Part shown: piece by piece, positions 53,394 to 62,520 of the stretch
Layout: each line of letters starts with the position of its first letter
How positions within the stretch are numbered: position 1 is the stretch's first letter
Assembly: GCA_028622995.1 (NCBI GenBank)
Contig: JAJQJQ010000055.1
Span: 1-64,000, forward strand
Origin: Panagrolaimus kolymaensis
Lineage: Eukaryota; Nematoda; Chromadorea; Rhabditida; Panagrolaimidae
Length of the DNA stretch: 64,000 nucleotides
Reading direction: 5' to 3'
Notes under the pieces: model-generated
Told to the model about the DNA's origin: nothing
Database searches by the model: none
Seen by the model: only the letters and a program-made list of their open reading frames with translations
Made by a program: the position numbers and the translations under genes

Positions 53394-56016
53394 ATGTTAG
53401 CTTTAATTTGGTTTTTATTAAGTATAACAATTTCATTGGGACAATTGCTAGTTTTATCTCAAACTGATTGGATTATTCATGGACCAAATCATTTATCTCT
53501 TTATGCTACATGTTATTTAGCAAGTTGTCAACCTCGAATTCATACATATGCTTTAATGACTTTAAGTGGATATTTGATTGGTGGAGGAACTTTATTTTTA
53601 TCTTGCGTGGTTGCAATTCCATATTTAATTTGTACAAATCTTGCACGACCCATTGAAATTGTTTCAAATGTTCAATTATTTGCAGGTTAGTCACTTTTTT
53701 TTATGGACATCCAAGTCTTTGGAGAAAATGGAAAAAGCTTTTTGGACTTTTTGAAAAAAACTTTTCAAACTAACTTCGAGCACAAAGTAAAGCAAGCTTT
53801 CAAAAAAAGGAACAATAATTGCGTCACTTTTTTTTATCAAATTAAGATCTCAGGAAAAAATAAGATTAAATTAGCATTAATGCAAATAGAATTTTCTGAA
53901 TAAAATACAAAAAACTTGCTAAAAATATGTCTGATGAATCAACAAAAAATATCTCCAATAGAGTTAGTTAACTTTGCATAAAAGTAATTTTTCGGGAGAT
54001 AAATGTTTGTTAAAAGCTTTATCTTCCTTTTGGTTTTGCTTCTGATGTATGTTAGAGTTTGAGGTAAAGCTGTTACTTCCTCCGGGTATTAAAAAAGATT
54101 TTAGCCACAAAAAAAGTTTTTAATCGTTTTTTTTTGATTGAGTTTGGTAATGTAAAAAAAGTATCAAATTTATTCTTATCATTCGTGTGATTCTTTTTGA
54201 AACTATCAAAACCACCAACGACCGCTATCTTTTTGGCTTTTAATCATCGATTAACAAACTAATTAAAATTCGACTCAAAATTGTTTGGTGAAAGCAAAAT
54301 TTTTTTCTTCCATAAAACTGTAGAATCATTTCTTCTTTTTTTTATTAACACAAGCCGGAGCTTGAAGTTTCCAAAATTTAAAAAAAAACCCAAAATGACA
54401 TACGCCATTATGATTTTTTGTTAACAGTTTTCACTGCTAATGAATGGGCGCCCGCCTTAAGTTAAGACGGACTTTCCAAAAATTTATGATTTATCGCATT
54501 TCAAGCTTCTCCCGTAAATATACGGACCAACAAGACATTTCGGGACGATGACCTAGTCGCGGCAAAGTCAACCTAATTCTGAGGGTACTGACGCATACCT
54601 TAGCGGCTTCAGCTATCCCTGCAGCAAAGTTCGATTTATGGCACCTGCTTCTCAACTTTATTTCTAGGAGATAATAGTAGTTTGTGCACAACCACTATCA
54701 CAGAGCCACTCCTGCTCCCATACACTCATTCGTGCAGGAACTAAAGACTTATGGAGCTTTCATCGTTATTTGGAATTTATAGAGGCTCCACATCAAAACA
54801 CCGCTAAGAACCAGAACGGTCCCAACCACAGTGCATCAGCTTGTGCTCTCTTTTCTTTACGTGGGATGGAACACACACATCGACCATCTCAAGGAAGATA
54901 GGATTATCCATTGGGTTCCACGGGACTTTTTTACGGCCAAAGAAAAAAACCAATGTTCAAACTTTTATAGCAATTTTTAGAAGTCAGTTGCGATGAAAAC
55001 AAATTGGGCGGCAGATGACCGCAGAAATGGTCATTTTGACCATTTTTTCCTTCAAAATTTCATCTTTTTCAATTTGATGACAATAAAAATAACGACGAAG
55101 TTTGTTGAGTTTACTATAGTTGCTTTAAATCTTTATGCAAAATTTTCGGTAATAAAATTCATTATTAGTAAAGTTATGTAGTTGCACATCAACAACATCA
55201 GCATAAGGGAATCAGAAATTCATTATCTCTATTTTTAAATGATCGTTTGCTTCTTCTAAAAATGTAAACTTAGATTGCCGGGGAATTTTTTTTTACCATG
55301 TTTAATGCAAAGCAAATCATCTTGAAGAACAAGATTTTTAATTAAAGGTAAACAAGTAGCTTGTTTCACTCTTGTTGTTAAATAGGCTAATGCTAATTTG
55401 CTTTTTATCAAACTCCAACATCCAATCAGCTTGTTTACAATAAAAAGATACCTTTATTGGAGAAAGCAAAACAAACCATTGCAACAATCAATGTATGAAG
55501 CTAACATTGCCATCCAACAAAAATATGTATTTAAGCATAAGAGAAAGTAAATTTCCAACTTCGTGAAAGTTCATAAAAAGGTTGTTAAAAAGTAATCAAA
55601 AAAGCACCATTAAAGCCATTCATGCATTCTCCTCCCATTAAAAACTACCTTTAATTGCATTTGTGACAGCTGTAAAAACTTGATAAAAGTTCGATAAAAT
55701 CAGATTAATTAACCTTCGCTAATTTCAGCAATATTAACAACCATCGTTTTATTATGTGTTCCATTCGATGTTAGTGATATTTCTTGTACACCTCATGAAC
55801 TTGTTAAACCTGCCTATCATGGCTGCAAGTAAGTAATTTATGCTAAAAGCTAAACAACAAAGCTACTAACTGCCTCTTGATTTCAGGTTAGGATGGTCCT
55901 ATGGTATTGCATGCATTTTAAGTTTAGTATCTATCAGTTGTCCCGTGATTGGCCGGTTAGTTGCTGATCATCGAAAGACTTATTCAATCGTATTTCATCA
56001 TCGAGAATATTTTTAA
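53394..56016 (+). CDS. LHFPL-like tetraspan membrane protein (173 aa)
   Basis: Three exons join in phase: 53394-53685, 55729-55828 and 55887-56016. The product has four predicted membrane segments (about residues 3-22, 55-80, 90-110 and 132-153), a first extracellular loop with Cys40 and Cys45, and a second with Cys117 and Cys130. The stretch AYHGCKLGWSYG before the fourth helix matches the conserved G-x-C-x-x-G-W-x-Y signature of LHFPL tetraspans, and the TDWI word after helix 1 also fits. Family members act as auxiliary subunits of channels and receptors at the plasma membrane; the partner here is unknown. At 173 residues it is somewhat shorter than vertebrate LHFPL proteins. Intron 1 is 2.04 kb and its 5' part belongs to the triplicated segment, so two more copies of exon 1 lie upstream. 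Claudin-like proteins are the main alternative assignment. Confidence 0.75.
54436..54960. mobile_element. GC-richer foreign-looking patch in intron 1, possible mariner remnant
   Basis: About 525 bp with visibly higher GC and few A/T runs, starting exactly at the right breakpoint of segment copy 3. A plus-strand frame at about 54,850-54,970 reads THIDHLKEDRIIHW followed by VPRDFFTAKEKNQ, resembling the linker region of mariner transposases (typically W-V-P-H-[ED]-L-[TS]-E). The frame is broken upstream and no terminal repeats were found. If correct, it is a decayed fragment. Confidence is low. Confidence 0.3.
54961..55728. other. Remainder of tetraspan intron 1, no gene seen
   Basis: AT-rich intronic DNA up to the AATTTCAG acceptor at 55,728. 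No exon, RNA gene or repeat was recognised. A 62-codon open frame at 54,993 shows nothing that supports translation. Confidence 0.6.
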
Positions 56017-56046
56017 CTTAAACAATCTTATGTTGTTGTTACAGAA

Positions 56047-56052
56047 AATAAA
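56047..56052 (+). terminator. Poly(A) signal of the tetraspan gene
   Basis: AATAAA 31 bp after the TAA stop. It is the only canonical signal before the convergent PDCD2 gene. Confidence 0.6.
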
Positions 56053-56092
56053 AGAACACAAAAGGATGTTACAAGCAAAACGTTTAATAAGA

Positions 56093-56098
56093 TTTATT
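56093..56098 (-). terminator. Poly(A) signal of PDCD2
   Basis: AATAAA on the minus strand, 46 bp beyond the PDCD2 stop. It lies only 41 bp from the tetraspan gene's signal on the other strand, so the two 3' ends probably overlap. Confidence 0.6.
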
Positions 56099-56143
56099 TA
56101 AACTCAACAACAAAGTTAACAAAACATAAATAAACAAAATAAG

Positions 56144-57517
56144 CTATTCTTCCATAGGTTCACCAGCAGACATAACGTTATCATTTGTAAAGATGAAATC
56201 TTGTTTGAAAGCAAATTCTTCAGCATAACCAAAATCATTGATATCACAATCAGCAGAACATGTGTAAATAAGAACAGTTGCAAAATCCACTTTGTTACTG
56301 ATATCATCGATATCGATTAGCGATAAAAGATGAGGCATAAGCTGGAATTCATATTGACGACGAGCACCACAGTTACTACAAGATGGAACATCACCAGGAG
56401 GTTTAGCATGATCTGTCGCTAATAGAGGCTTTCCACCACGGTTATAACGAAGCATTTGATATCGACTGCGCTTTAGAACCTTTTCAAAGCGAATATAATT
56501 CTCGTCTTTTTCACATTCGTCGAGTTCATTCAGCTCATTCATTTCATTCTTAGGCTGAAAACATAACTTTTAGGAGACATAAATACAACGAAAGACATAC
56601 ATCAAAGTTGTTCATAAGACCTTGAGCTTTGTTCAGCAATTCTTGACGCATTTTCTCATCCTCGATTTCTTCATCATCATCATCTTCGTCGTCGCCAGTT
56701 GGTTCATCTTCAAATGCTTCTTCCTCATCCATTTCTATTCCATATTCTTCAAAGAGAAAGGCATTTTCTTTCACAGCAGCAAAAACTTGATTTTCTGGCT
56801 TTGGAAGATCAACCACTTTTCCTTCTTGACAACAAAGTTTATGCTTTTCTTTCCAGTCAATAACTTGATGATCTTTGCTACAATACCATGTACATAGACA
56901 ACGACCACATTGCTTAGTTCCAAGAGCTCCACAAACATTACAAAGTTTAGCAAACTTTTCAGCATCATAATATGGATCATCCACTTCACCTTCTTGTTCA
57001 AAGTTTATTGGCTTATCATAGCTTAAGAAATCATTCTGGCGTGGTAGTTGACAACGAAGAACACGAAAATTATCACTGCTTCCGATCTGAAAAACAAGAA
57101 TATGTATTAAAGAATATAAAGTTGGTGGGAATGGTTTTTTCACGTTTCTCATTCGAAGTACAAACAAAAGTTAGTTAAAGCAAAATGGATACAGCACTGT
57201 CAGCATGTAATACACATATAATACAAGCAGTAAATCACAAAACTAACCTTTTGACAACCATCATTTGGACACATAAAGACATAAATGTAACGATGAAAAG
57301 CATTTTCCAGAACAGCACTGCAGTATATTTGAAGAAGCATAGGCATCACTTTCTTACAGCATTTGCAGCTAATCATTTCAACTTTTGGAAGACTAGCAGG
57401 ATTGAGCCATGCAGGTTTACCACCAACTTTTCCCAATGGCAAATATTGCCTTCTCAATGAAACAACATTCGCAGCATCCAACTTTTTGCCGAAACCCAAA
57501 TACAGTTTGGTTGCCAT
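56144..57517 (-). CDS. Programmed cell death protein 2 (PDCD2), MYND zinc finger, 388 aa
   Basis: Three exons join in phase: 57248-57517 (90 codons), 56601-57086 (162) and 56144-56554 (136 plus stop). The N-terminus has the PDCD2 word LGFGKK and the substrate-binding core. A MYND zinc finger spans about residues 139-176 (CNVCGALGTKQCGRC, WYCSKDHQ, then H172 and C175). An acidic Glu/Asp tract follows at about 215-235, and the C-terminal PDCD2_C domain fills about 265-388, with the CxxC of PSCSNCGARRQYEFQ and the ending FGYAEEFAFKQD. Known family role: dedicated chaperone of 40S ribosomal protein uS5 (RPS2) in small-subunit biogenesis. The ATG sits directly after TTTTTTTCAG, as expected if the mRNA is trans-spliced at the start codon. 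Length fits metazoan PDCD2. It converges with the tetraspan gene and lies next to the VMA21 family. Confidence 0.95.
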
Positions 57518-57958
57518 CTGAAAAAAAGTGACATTAGTACAATAATAGAAATAAGACAAGACGAAAAGATTGGAGATATGAAGCAAAAGTAACTCGACGA
57601 TTAAGGGAAGCATTAAAAGTTTTTAGGGATAGCGAACACACGTAAAAAAAAGTTTGATAGAAAAATGGGGAAAGAAGAATGGAGAAAGTTTGAAGGAAGT
57701 TGATCGTTTACGTCGACCCACTTTTTGCCAGTAAGTCCAAAATCAACAATGCAGAAAGACTATGATACAGTACCTTCTCCACCAAAAATATAGCAACGAT
57801 AACAACATCAATGAGTATTCATGTAAAAACAAAGTATCAAAAAATTATTATAACTTTATACATATGTAATGAAACAACAAACAAACAAAAAGAGTAGCTA
57901 AACAAATATTAGATGACTTGAGAACGATGAGAGTATTCATAGAAACGTATATCATGAT
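57518..57958. promoter_or_regulatory. PDCD2 upstream region with trans-splice acceptor at the ATG
   Basis: 441 bp between PDCD2 and the next gene upstream. TTTTTTTCAG on the minus strand abuts the PDCD2 start codon (acceptor AG at 57,518-57,519). A normal 5' exon was not found, so spliced-leader addition is the simplest reading. Nothing else was recognised. Confidence 0.5.
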
Positions 57959-58324
57959 TCAATCCTGCTTGCTTTCGATTCGCTTTTGAATAAGTTGTTC
58001 ATCTTTGTAAGCCAAGATAATGAAGATTGCAATAAGAACATAGACTTCAGCAATAGCAACAAGACCAGCATATAACATAGCTGCAGATTGATCATAACCT
58101 GAAACAATGAAATGGATAAATATGAGATGATAAAGAGTATCATTGTATGTGACAAACAAATATTCAAATCAAAAATTAGACTTACCATTGAAAACATAAT
58201 TATCACAATAATACATAGAAGAAAGTGGAATAACAACGATCAGGATAGTAAAGCATATAAGTAAAGATACAGCTTTGGAACGAGTTTCATCTGTGTAAAT
58301 TTCTCCAAATTTTTCATCAGCCAT
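57959..58324 (-). CDS. VMA21-like protein, paralogue 1 (92 aa)
   Basis: Two exons, 58186-58324 and 57959-58098, split by an 87-nt phase-1 intron. The product has two membrane helices (about residues 18-38 and 52-75) with the short polar loop YYCDNYVFNGYDQSAAM between them, and a cytosolic tail ending IESKQD. Two helices, the total length and the KQD ending match VMA21, the ER chaperone that assembles the V-ATPase V0 sector; the C-terminal lysine motif serves ER retrieval in the family. It is much closer to the paralogue at 59,617 (DETRSKA near the N-terminus and LVAIAEVY in helix 2) than to the canonical gene at 58,868. Function as a true assembly factor is inference. Confidence 0.75.
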
Positions 58325-58867
58325 TTTTTATGAAGATATGTTGTTGAGAGAACGCTAAAAATAAAGGAAAGAAGAAGAATCAAAAAATGAAAGCTACGAA
58401 AAAAATGACTGAAGCAGCAGAAAAAATTTGTCTCGACGATAAAAATCGAAAGAAGAAGAAAACCGCGCTGCTTGAATTTACACAAATTTTTTTTTGGCTT
58501 CTATCAATTTTTGTTGTTTTTAGTTTAGCAAACTTTCAATTCCATTCATTTCTTTATCCTTATTTTTATAAACGTAAAATGCAGATGAGTAATAATAACT
58601 TGCTTATAACTATTTTTATTTATGCTTTTGAAAACAGCTTTAAAATAAGAAACAAAAAGTGAATTACGTTAGATAAATGATACAAAGGAAGAAAAAAAAC
58701 TGAAGCAACCAAATTGTATTTTTAAACTTTAAAGATCGTAAGCTTTTTACAAAAGGGATAACAAGCAAATATATTAACAAAAGTTAGATCAACAAAATAT
58801 AATTTTTAATTCATGAATAAGCAAGCAATTTACGAAAATTTCATTATTTGAAAAAGATGCAAGTAAG
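58325..58867. other. Spacer between VMA21-family genes, no gene seen
   Basis: 543 bp containing the presumed leader of paralogue 1 (an acceptor-like TATTTTTAG lies about 33 bp upstream of its ATG on the minus strand) and the 3' region of VMA21. A 91-codon plus-strand frame at 58,387 is Lys/Ile/Phe-rich with no domain and is not called. Confidence 0.5.
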
Positions 58868-59302
58868 TTAATCTTGTTTTCCTGCAATGGTTTTCTTAGG
58901 TTTGCCATCATTAAATGCAGCAAATAACCAAAAAATTAGCACAACATGAACAAGGACTACTGCTGCAACGGCTGAATAGGTGGAAGAATCACTGCTCGAG
59001 TATCCAAGGAGCGCTAAAAAGTCAAAGAATTTTTATTAGAAAAATGAGAGTGAGCTCCTTAGAGTGTAACTATGGAAAATGGCAATTAAAGCTAAATTCA
59101 AACAAACAATGCTACGACTTTATGCTTTTCCATGGATGCCTAAAGCAACCTTGTTTATATACGAACCTTCAAAAAACCAATATTTCAATATAAACATTGA
59201 TCCCAATGGCACTAATAAGATGACAATGCTATAAGCAGCCAAATTTTTAACGGCGCTTTGAACTTTTTGATCTTTTAATGCGGGAATAATTCCTCCATCC
59301 AT
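58868..59302 (-). CDS. VMA21, V-ATPase assembly factor, canonical copy (93 aa)
   Basis: Two exons, 59167-59302 and 58868-59013, joined by a phase-1 intron of 153 nt. Helix 1 covers about residues 20-41 (NLAAYSIVILLVPLGSMFIL) and helix 2 about 58-79. The junction WFFEALLGYSSSDSS, the helix word AVAAVVLVHVVL, FNDG and the C-terminal GKQD correspond closely in order and spacing to vertebrate VMA21 (FEGALG, HVVL, WNEG, GKQD). It acts in the ER membrane, stabilising the V0 proteolipid ring before export. The ATG follows GTTTAAG, an acceptor-like word that may be the trans-splice site. It sits between two more divergent paralogues with the same intron position. Confidence 0.88.
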
Positions 59303-59616
59303 CTTAAACAAAAACAACGACGATTACATAAACTAATTCCTTCAGAAAAATAAAGGTTTAAAGATATTATGTGAAAATAACAATAGTTATGAAACTCGTG
59401 GAAAATTATACTAACAAAGATTTATTTATAACTGTAAATAAGGAAAGTAAAATAATTTAAAAGCTCTATCAAAAACAAAATAAAAATATAAAATAAAAGA
59501 GGGAATGAAAATAATATATAAGTGCTAAATATTTATTTGACTTTGAGAAGGATGTGAATCGAGGAGTATGCATAGAAATAACTGTATTTAATAAATGTAT
59601 GTACACCGAGCTTTAA
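59303..59616. other. Spacer between VMA21 and paralogue 2, no gene seen
   Basis: 314 bp, AT-rich, holding the leader of VMA21 and the 3' untranslated region of paralogue 2, including its AATAAA at 59,532-59,537 on the minus strand. No further feature was seen. Confidence 0.5.
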
Positions 59617-60383
59617 TTAATCGCTTTTAGTTTTGATACGCTTTTCAATAACTTGTTCATCTTTATAAGCTATAAAAATGAATATTGCAATAAGAATATA
59701 TACTTCTGCAATAGCTACCAGGCCAGAATACAACATTGCAGTTGATGGATCATAATCTGAAGAAGAAATCAAAAAATGAGTAAAGAAATAATTAGAAAAT
59801 AATGTCCATGGGATTCGTATACTCAAAAAAGTCATTAAAGAAGCTAACGATTGAAGGATCAAAGTCGCTAAGCCTTACCGTTAAAAAGATGATGATAGCA
59901 ATAATACATCGAAGAAAATGGAATAACAACCATAAGAATACTGAAATAAATAAGCAAAACGATAGCTTTGGATCGGGTTTCTTCGGTGTAAATTGCTTCA
60001 AATTCTTCTTCAGTCATTGGTGGAAGTGCTAAAGGATCTTTAGGTGGAATAAGTTGTTGTTCATCTTCACCGTTTTTAGCAGCAGCAAAGGCGTCATCTT
60101 CAAAAACAGATGATGATCCTTTTATTTGTTGGTCATCATTGTCGTTGTTACCACGGGAAAGAGAAGCTGTACTGCTTCGACGACTAAGGCTTCGACTGCT
60201 TGAACCACTATTTTCTGTAATAAAAAAACCAAAAATCATATGACGATAAATAAAAAAAGTAACGTTACCAGTTTTTACACTTTTATCATCATCATCCGAA
60301 TCATTTATATTATTAATAATTTCCACATCAGAAACAGTGGATGATGAACTACTTTCTTTACGAATTTCAGAAATGTCTGACAT
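59617..60383 (-). CDS. VMA21-like protein, paralogue 2, with Ser-rich N-terminal extension (196 aa)
   Basis: Three exons: 60269-60383, 59879-60214 and 59617-59756, all joins in phase. Residues 105-196 form a VMA21-type core close to paralogue 1 (YTEETRSKA, IPFSSMYYC, SGLVAIAEVYILIAIF), with helices at about 123-143 and 155-178 and the ending IKTKSD. Ahead of it is a 104-residue extension rich in Ser, Asp and Asn (ISEIRKESSSSSTVSD; SSRSLSRRSSTASLSR) that looks disordered and phosphorylatable, with no known domain. The core intron has the same position and phase as in the other two family members; the N-terminal exon is an addition. The leader has TTTTCAG 10-12 bases before the ATG. It may be a VMA21 with a regulated cytosolic tail or a protein with a new role. 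Confidence 0.75.
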
Positions 60384-61231
60384 TTTTTTTCTTCTGAAAA
60401 TTTGATTATCTAACTTTTATGGAGGATGGATGTTGAAAGAATGGAATGGAAAAAAGGAGAAAAAGAAAACACACTAAAGCAAGAAGCAAACGAACGAACG
60501 ATTTTTTTTCTTGACAATAATAAAAATAAAAACCTGACAACGACCTTTGAATTTTCAAAGAAAAAAAACAAAAAAAAGAAATTGGAAGCAAACATTTGCC
60601 ATTCAATTTTTTATTGAACGTTTTTTATATTACATAAATTCAATATTTGGGATTAATAAAAGTCGTCAATAAACAACAACAACGTGTAAGTAAACGTAGC
60701 GCATATAAAAAATTTTTGCTTGAAAATAAAAGTCTGCAAATTGAACTTTGCTTCTTTCTAAACTTTTCCATCTTAGAATTTGCTAAAAAAAACCAGGAAA
60801 TTGCAATGACAAACAACAGGCTTTAATAAATATTTATTTTTAAACTAAATCAAAAAATTCTATGCAAGAAACTATAAAATTACCAATAAGTTATGTCAAA
60901 TAAGCTAATCAACTGTGGCAAGAACTATGAAAGGCAAAGACATTTACAAAAATGCAGGCATTGAAACTTTTTTTACATGGCCAAAAACTCCATTAACTAA
61001 TAACGTACATTACAAAAGAAAAAGAGAAAAAAAAATCGCGTAACTAAACCTCCAAGAAATTTTAAAGATTCAATAATAAAGTAAAATACAAACAAACAAA
61101 AAAAAACCCGCAAGATAAAATATGATAAACTTCTAATTATTTCATTTCTGATCTAAAATATTTGATACAATTTCTTGGGCTTTCTACTAACTAAATTATT
61201 TCCGTCCAGCATCTTCCCCATCAAAATGTGT
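60384..61231. other. Spacer between paralogue 2 and the DPF-type gene, no PHD exon seen
   Basis: 848 bp. The left part holds the leader and promoter of paralogue 2. A minus-strand AATAAA lies at 60,833-60,838, possibly ending the DPF-type transcript with a 3' untranslated region of about 400 nt. The region was read for Cys-rich PHD-finger coding on the minus strand and none was found. Short Lys/Phe-rich frames at 60,406-60,617 are low complexity and not called. Confidence 0.6.
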
Positions 61232-62180
61232 TCAAAGTGGTGTCATATTTTGTTGTTTATTTTTTTCATGAACATGAATTTTATGATAAGTTAATCCTGG
61301 ACGAGATTTATATCTGGCTCCACAATCTAAAATTTTTTCTTGTTATTAACTATTAGTGTCATGGATACCAAAGACAAAAAAAGCATTCTTTTATTAGCAA
61401 CAAACTATTATTGTTAGCCAACAACCACCACCTCACCTTGACATTCAAAAGGCCTTTCATCAATTCCACTTGAGCCAGGATTAATATTAGCCATGCCTCC
61501 TCTTCGACCAGATGATGATCCTTTAAATGATGCATCTTTATGTCCACCACCACCACCTCCACCTCCACCTCCACGTCTGCGCTTTCGTCTTTTATCGCCC
61601 CATTCATCTTCATCAGAAAGATCGAGGTCGTCTTGCTCAATGTCATCATAATCCAACGATTCCTGGAAAATGGAAATGTTAAGCAAGCAATCGGAAGCTA
61701 CTAAACAAACTAACAACATAGTTTGTCCTTCCAGGAGTGGAATATTTGCTTACGAACGAATCATCCAAAGTTTCATTTTGAAATGTAGTATCATTTGATT
61801 GATGGGGATTTGTAATATTTTCTACTGCAGCTCTCAAAGTGGGATCAGTTCTAATAATGTATTGGAATTCAAGCGCTGCATTATCAGTTATATTACCTTT
61901 CCATTTTTGTGCTTTGTATCGAACAACCTGAAACACAATCATCTCTCAATCAAAAAGACAAAAATGCTTCTCTTCCGAAAACATTCAACTCACTAACTTC
62001 AAACGAACTTTTAGTTGGACATCTGTCAGTAGCACGCTTAAAAAGATGAGTAGTTGGTCCTTGAGCTATTCCAGTTTGTTGATCAAAAAATGGATATGGT
62101 CGCCGCCTATGTTCATTTAAACGTTTATTAAAATTTGCACAACTTTGAAGTTGTTGAAGATAAATAGCTTCGGTGATCAT
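61232..62180 (-). CDS. DPF/requiem-type (BAF45) protein ending after the C2H2 finger (225 aa)
   Basis: Four exons in phase: 61998-62180, 61754-61927, 61437-61662 and 61232-61326. Residues 1-80 form the DPF N-terminal domain (SCANFNKRLNEHRRR, FFDQQTGIAQ, then RYKAQKWKG). Next come an acidic stretch (DDIEQDDLDLSDEDEW), a basic run (KRRKRRR) and a tract of ten glycines. A C2H2 finger closes the protein (CQDCGARYKSRPGLTYH with H212/H214). The start is fixed by an in-frame TGA two codons upstream. Family members are SWI/SNF (BAF/PBAF) subunits that read acylated histones through tandem PHD fingers. Here translation stops 11 residues after the finger and no PHD exons follow, so this is a short DPF form or a PHD-less paralogue. 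The C. elegans counterpart, from memory, is dpff-1. Confidence 0.85.
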
Positions 62181-62520
62181 GGCTCAGCTACCTTTAGAAG
62201 TACCTGAAGCAGACTTTGAAAGTGTTATTTAAACAATAACCTCGAGTATACCTTTATGTTCTTTAAATCATATTCCCATATGTAATGAAAGAAAATATAA
62301 TAGATAAGGTGGAAGATTAACTTTTCTTTCCAATTTCGCCTTAAGAATTTCCTTTAATGAGCGGGTATGTAAGTTATCGGTAATCAACTCAAGTTATATT
62401 TTGAGATAAGAAATAACACAGCCGAAGCATAAAATAGCCTTTATTTATAACAAAATCAAACAACATTAACACTACCGGCAAGAACTACATAAATACATAC
62501 AAAACAAAAGAAAAAGTACA
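62181..62520. other. Spacer between DPF-type gene and PPME1
   Basis: 340 bp. It contains a minus-strand CTGCTTCAG acceptor-like word about 24 bases upstream of the DPF start and, for PPME1, AATAAA at 62,440-62,445 about 76 bp beyond its stop. No gene is seen. The spacing is larger than the roughly 100 bp typical of nematode operons. Confidence 0.5.

Larger units (their letters stand above)
50014..54435. repeat. 4.42-kb tandem segment, copy 3 (4422 bp)
   Basis: Same length as copy 1. Its right edge, GTTTTCACT at 54,435, passes into unique sequence (GCTAATGAATGG) that leads to the downstream exons of the tetraspan gene. This is therefore the copy that retains the ancestral right-hand context, as copy 1 retains the left-hand context. 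Confidence 0.95.

Noticed and set aside
54491..54691. 66-codon minus-strand frame in the GC-rich patch
   Set aside because: No recognisable domain and no splice context. Higher GC lowers stop frequency, so a frame of this length is expected by chance.
56622..56897. 91-codon plus-strand frame
   Set aside because: Antisense shadow of PDCD2 exon 2.
58387..58662. 91-codon plus-strand frame between VMA21-family genes
   Set aside because: Lys/Phe/Ile-rich, without domain, splice signals or a family match; it probably covers promoter and 3' untranslated DNA.
60406..60617. Overlapping short frames on both strands
   Set aside because: Driven by A- and T-rich runs upstream of paralogue 2; the frames on the two strands mirror each other.
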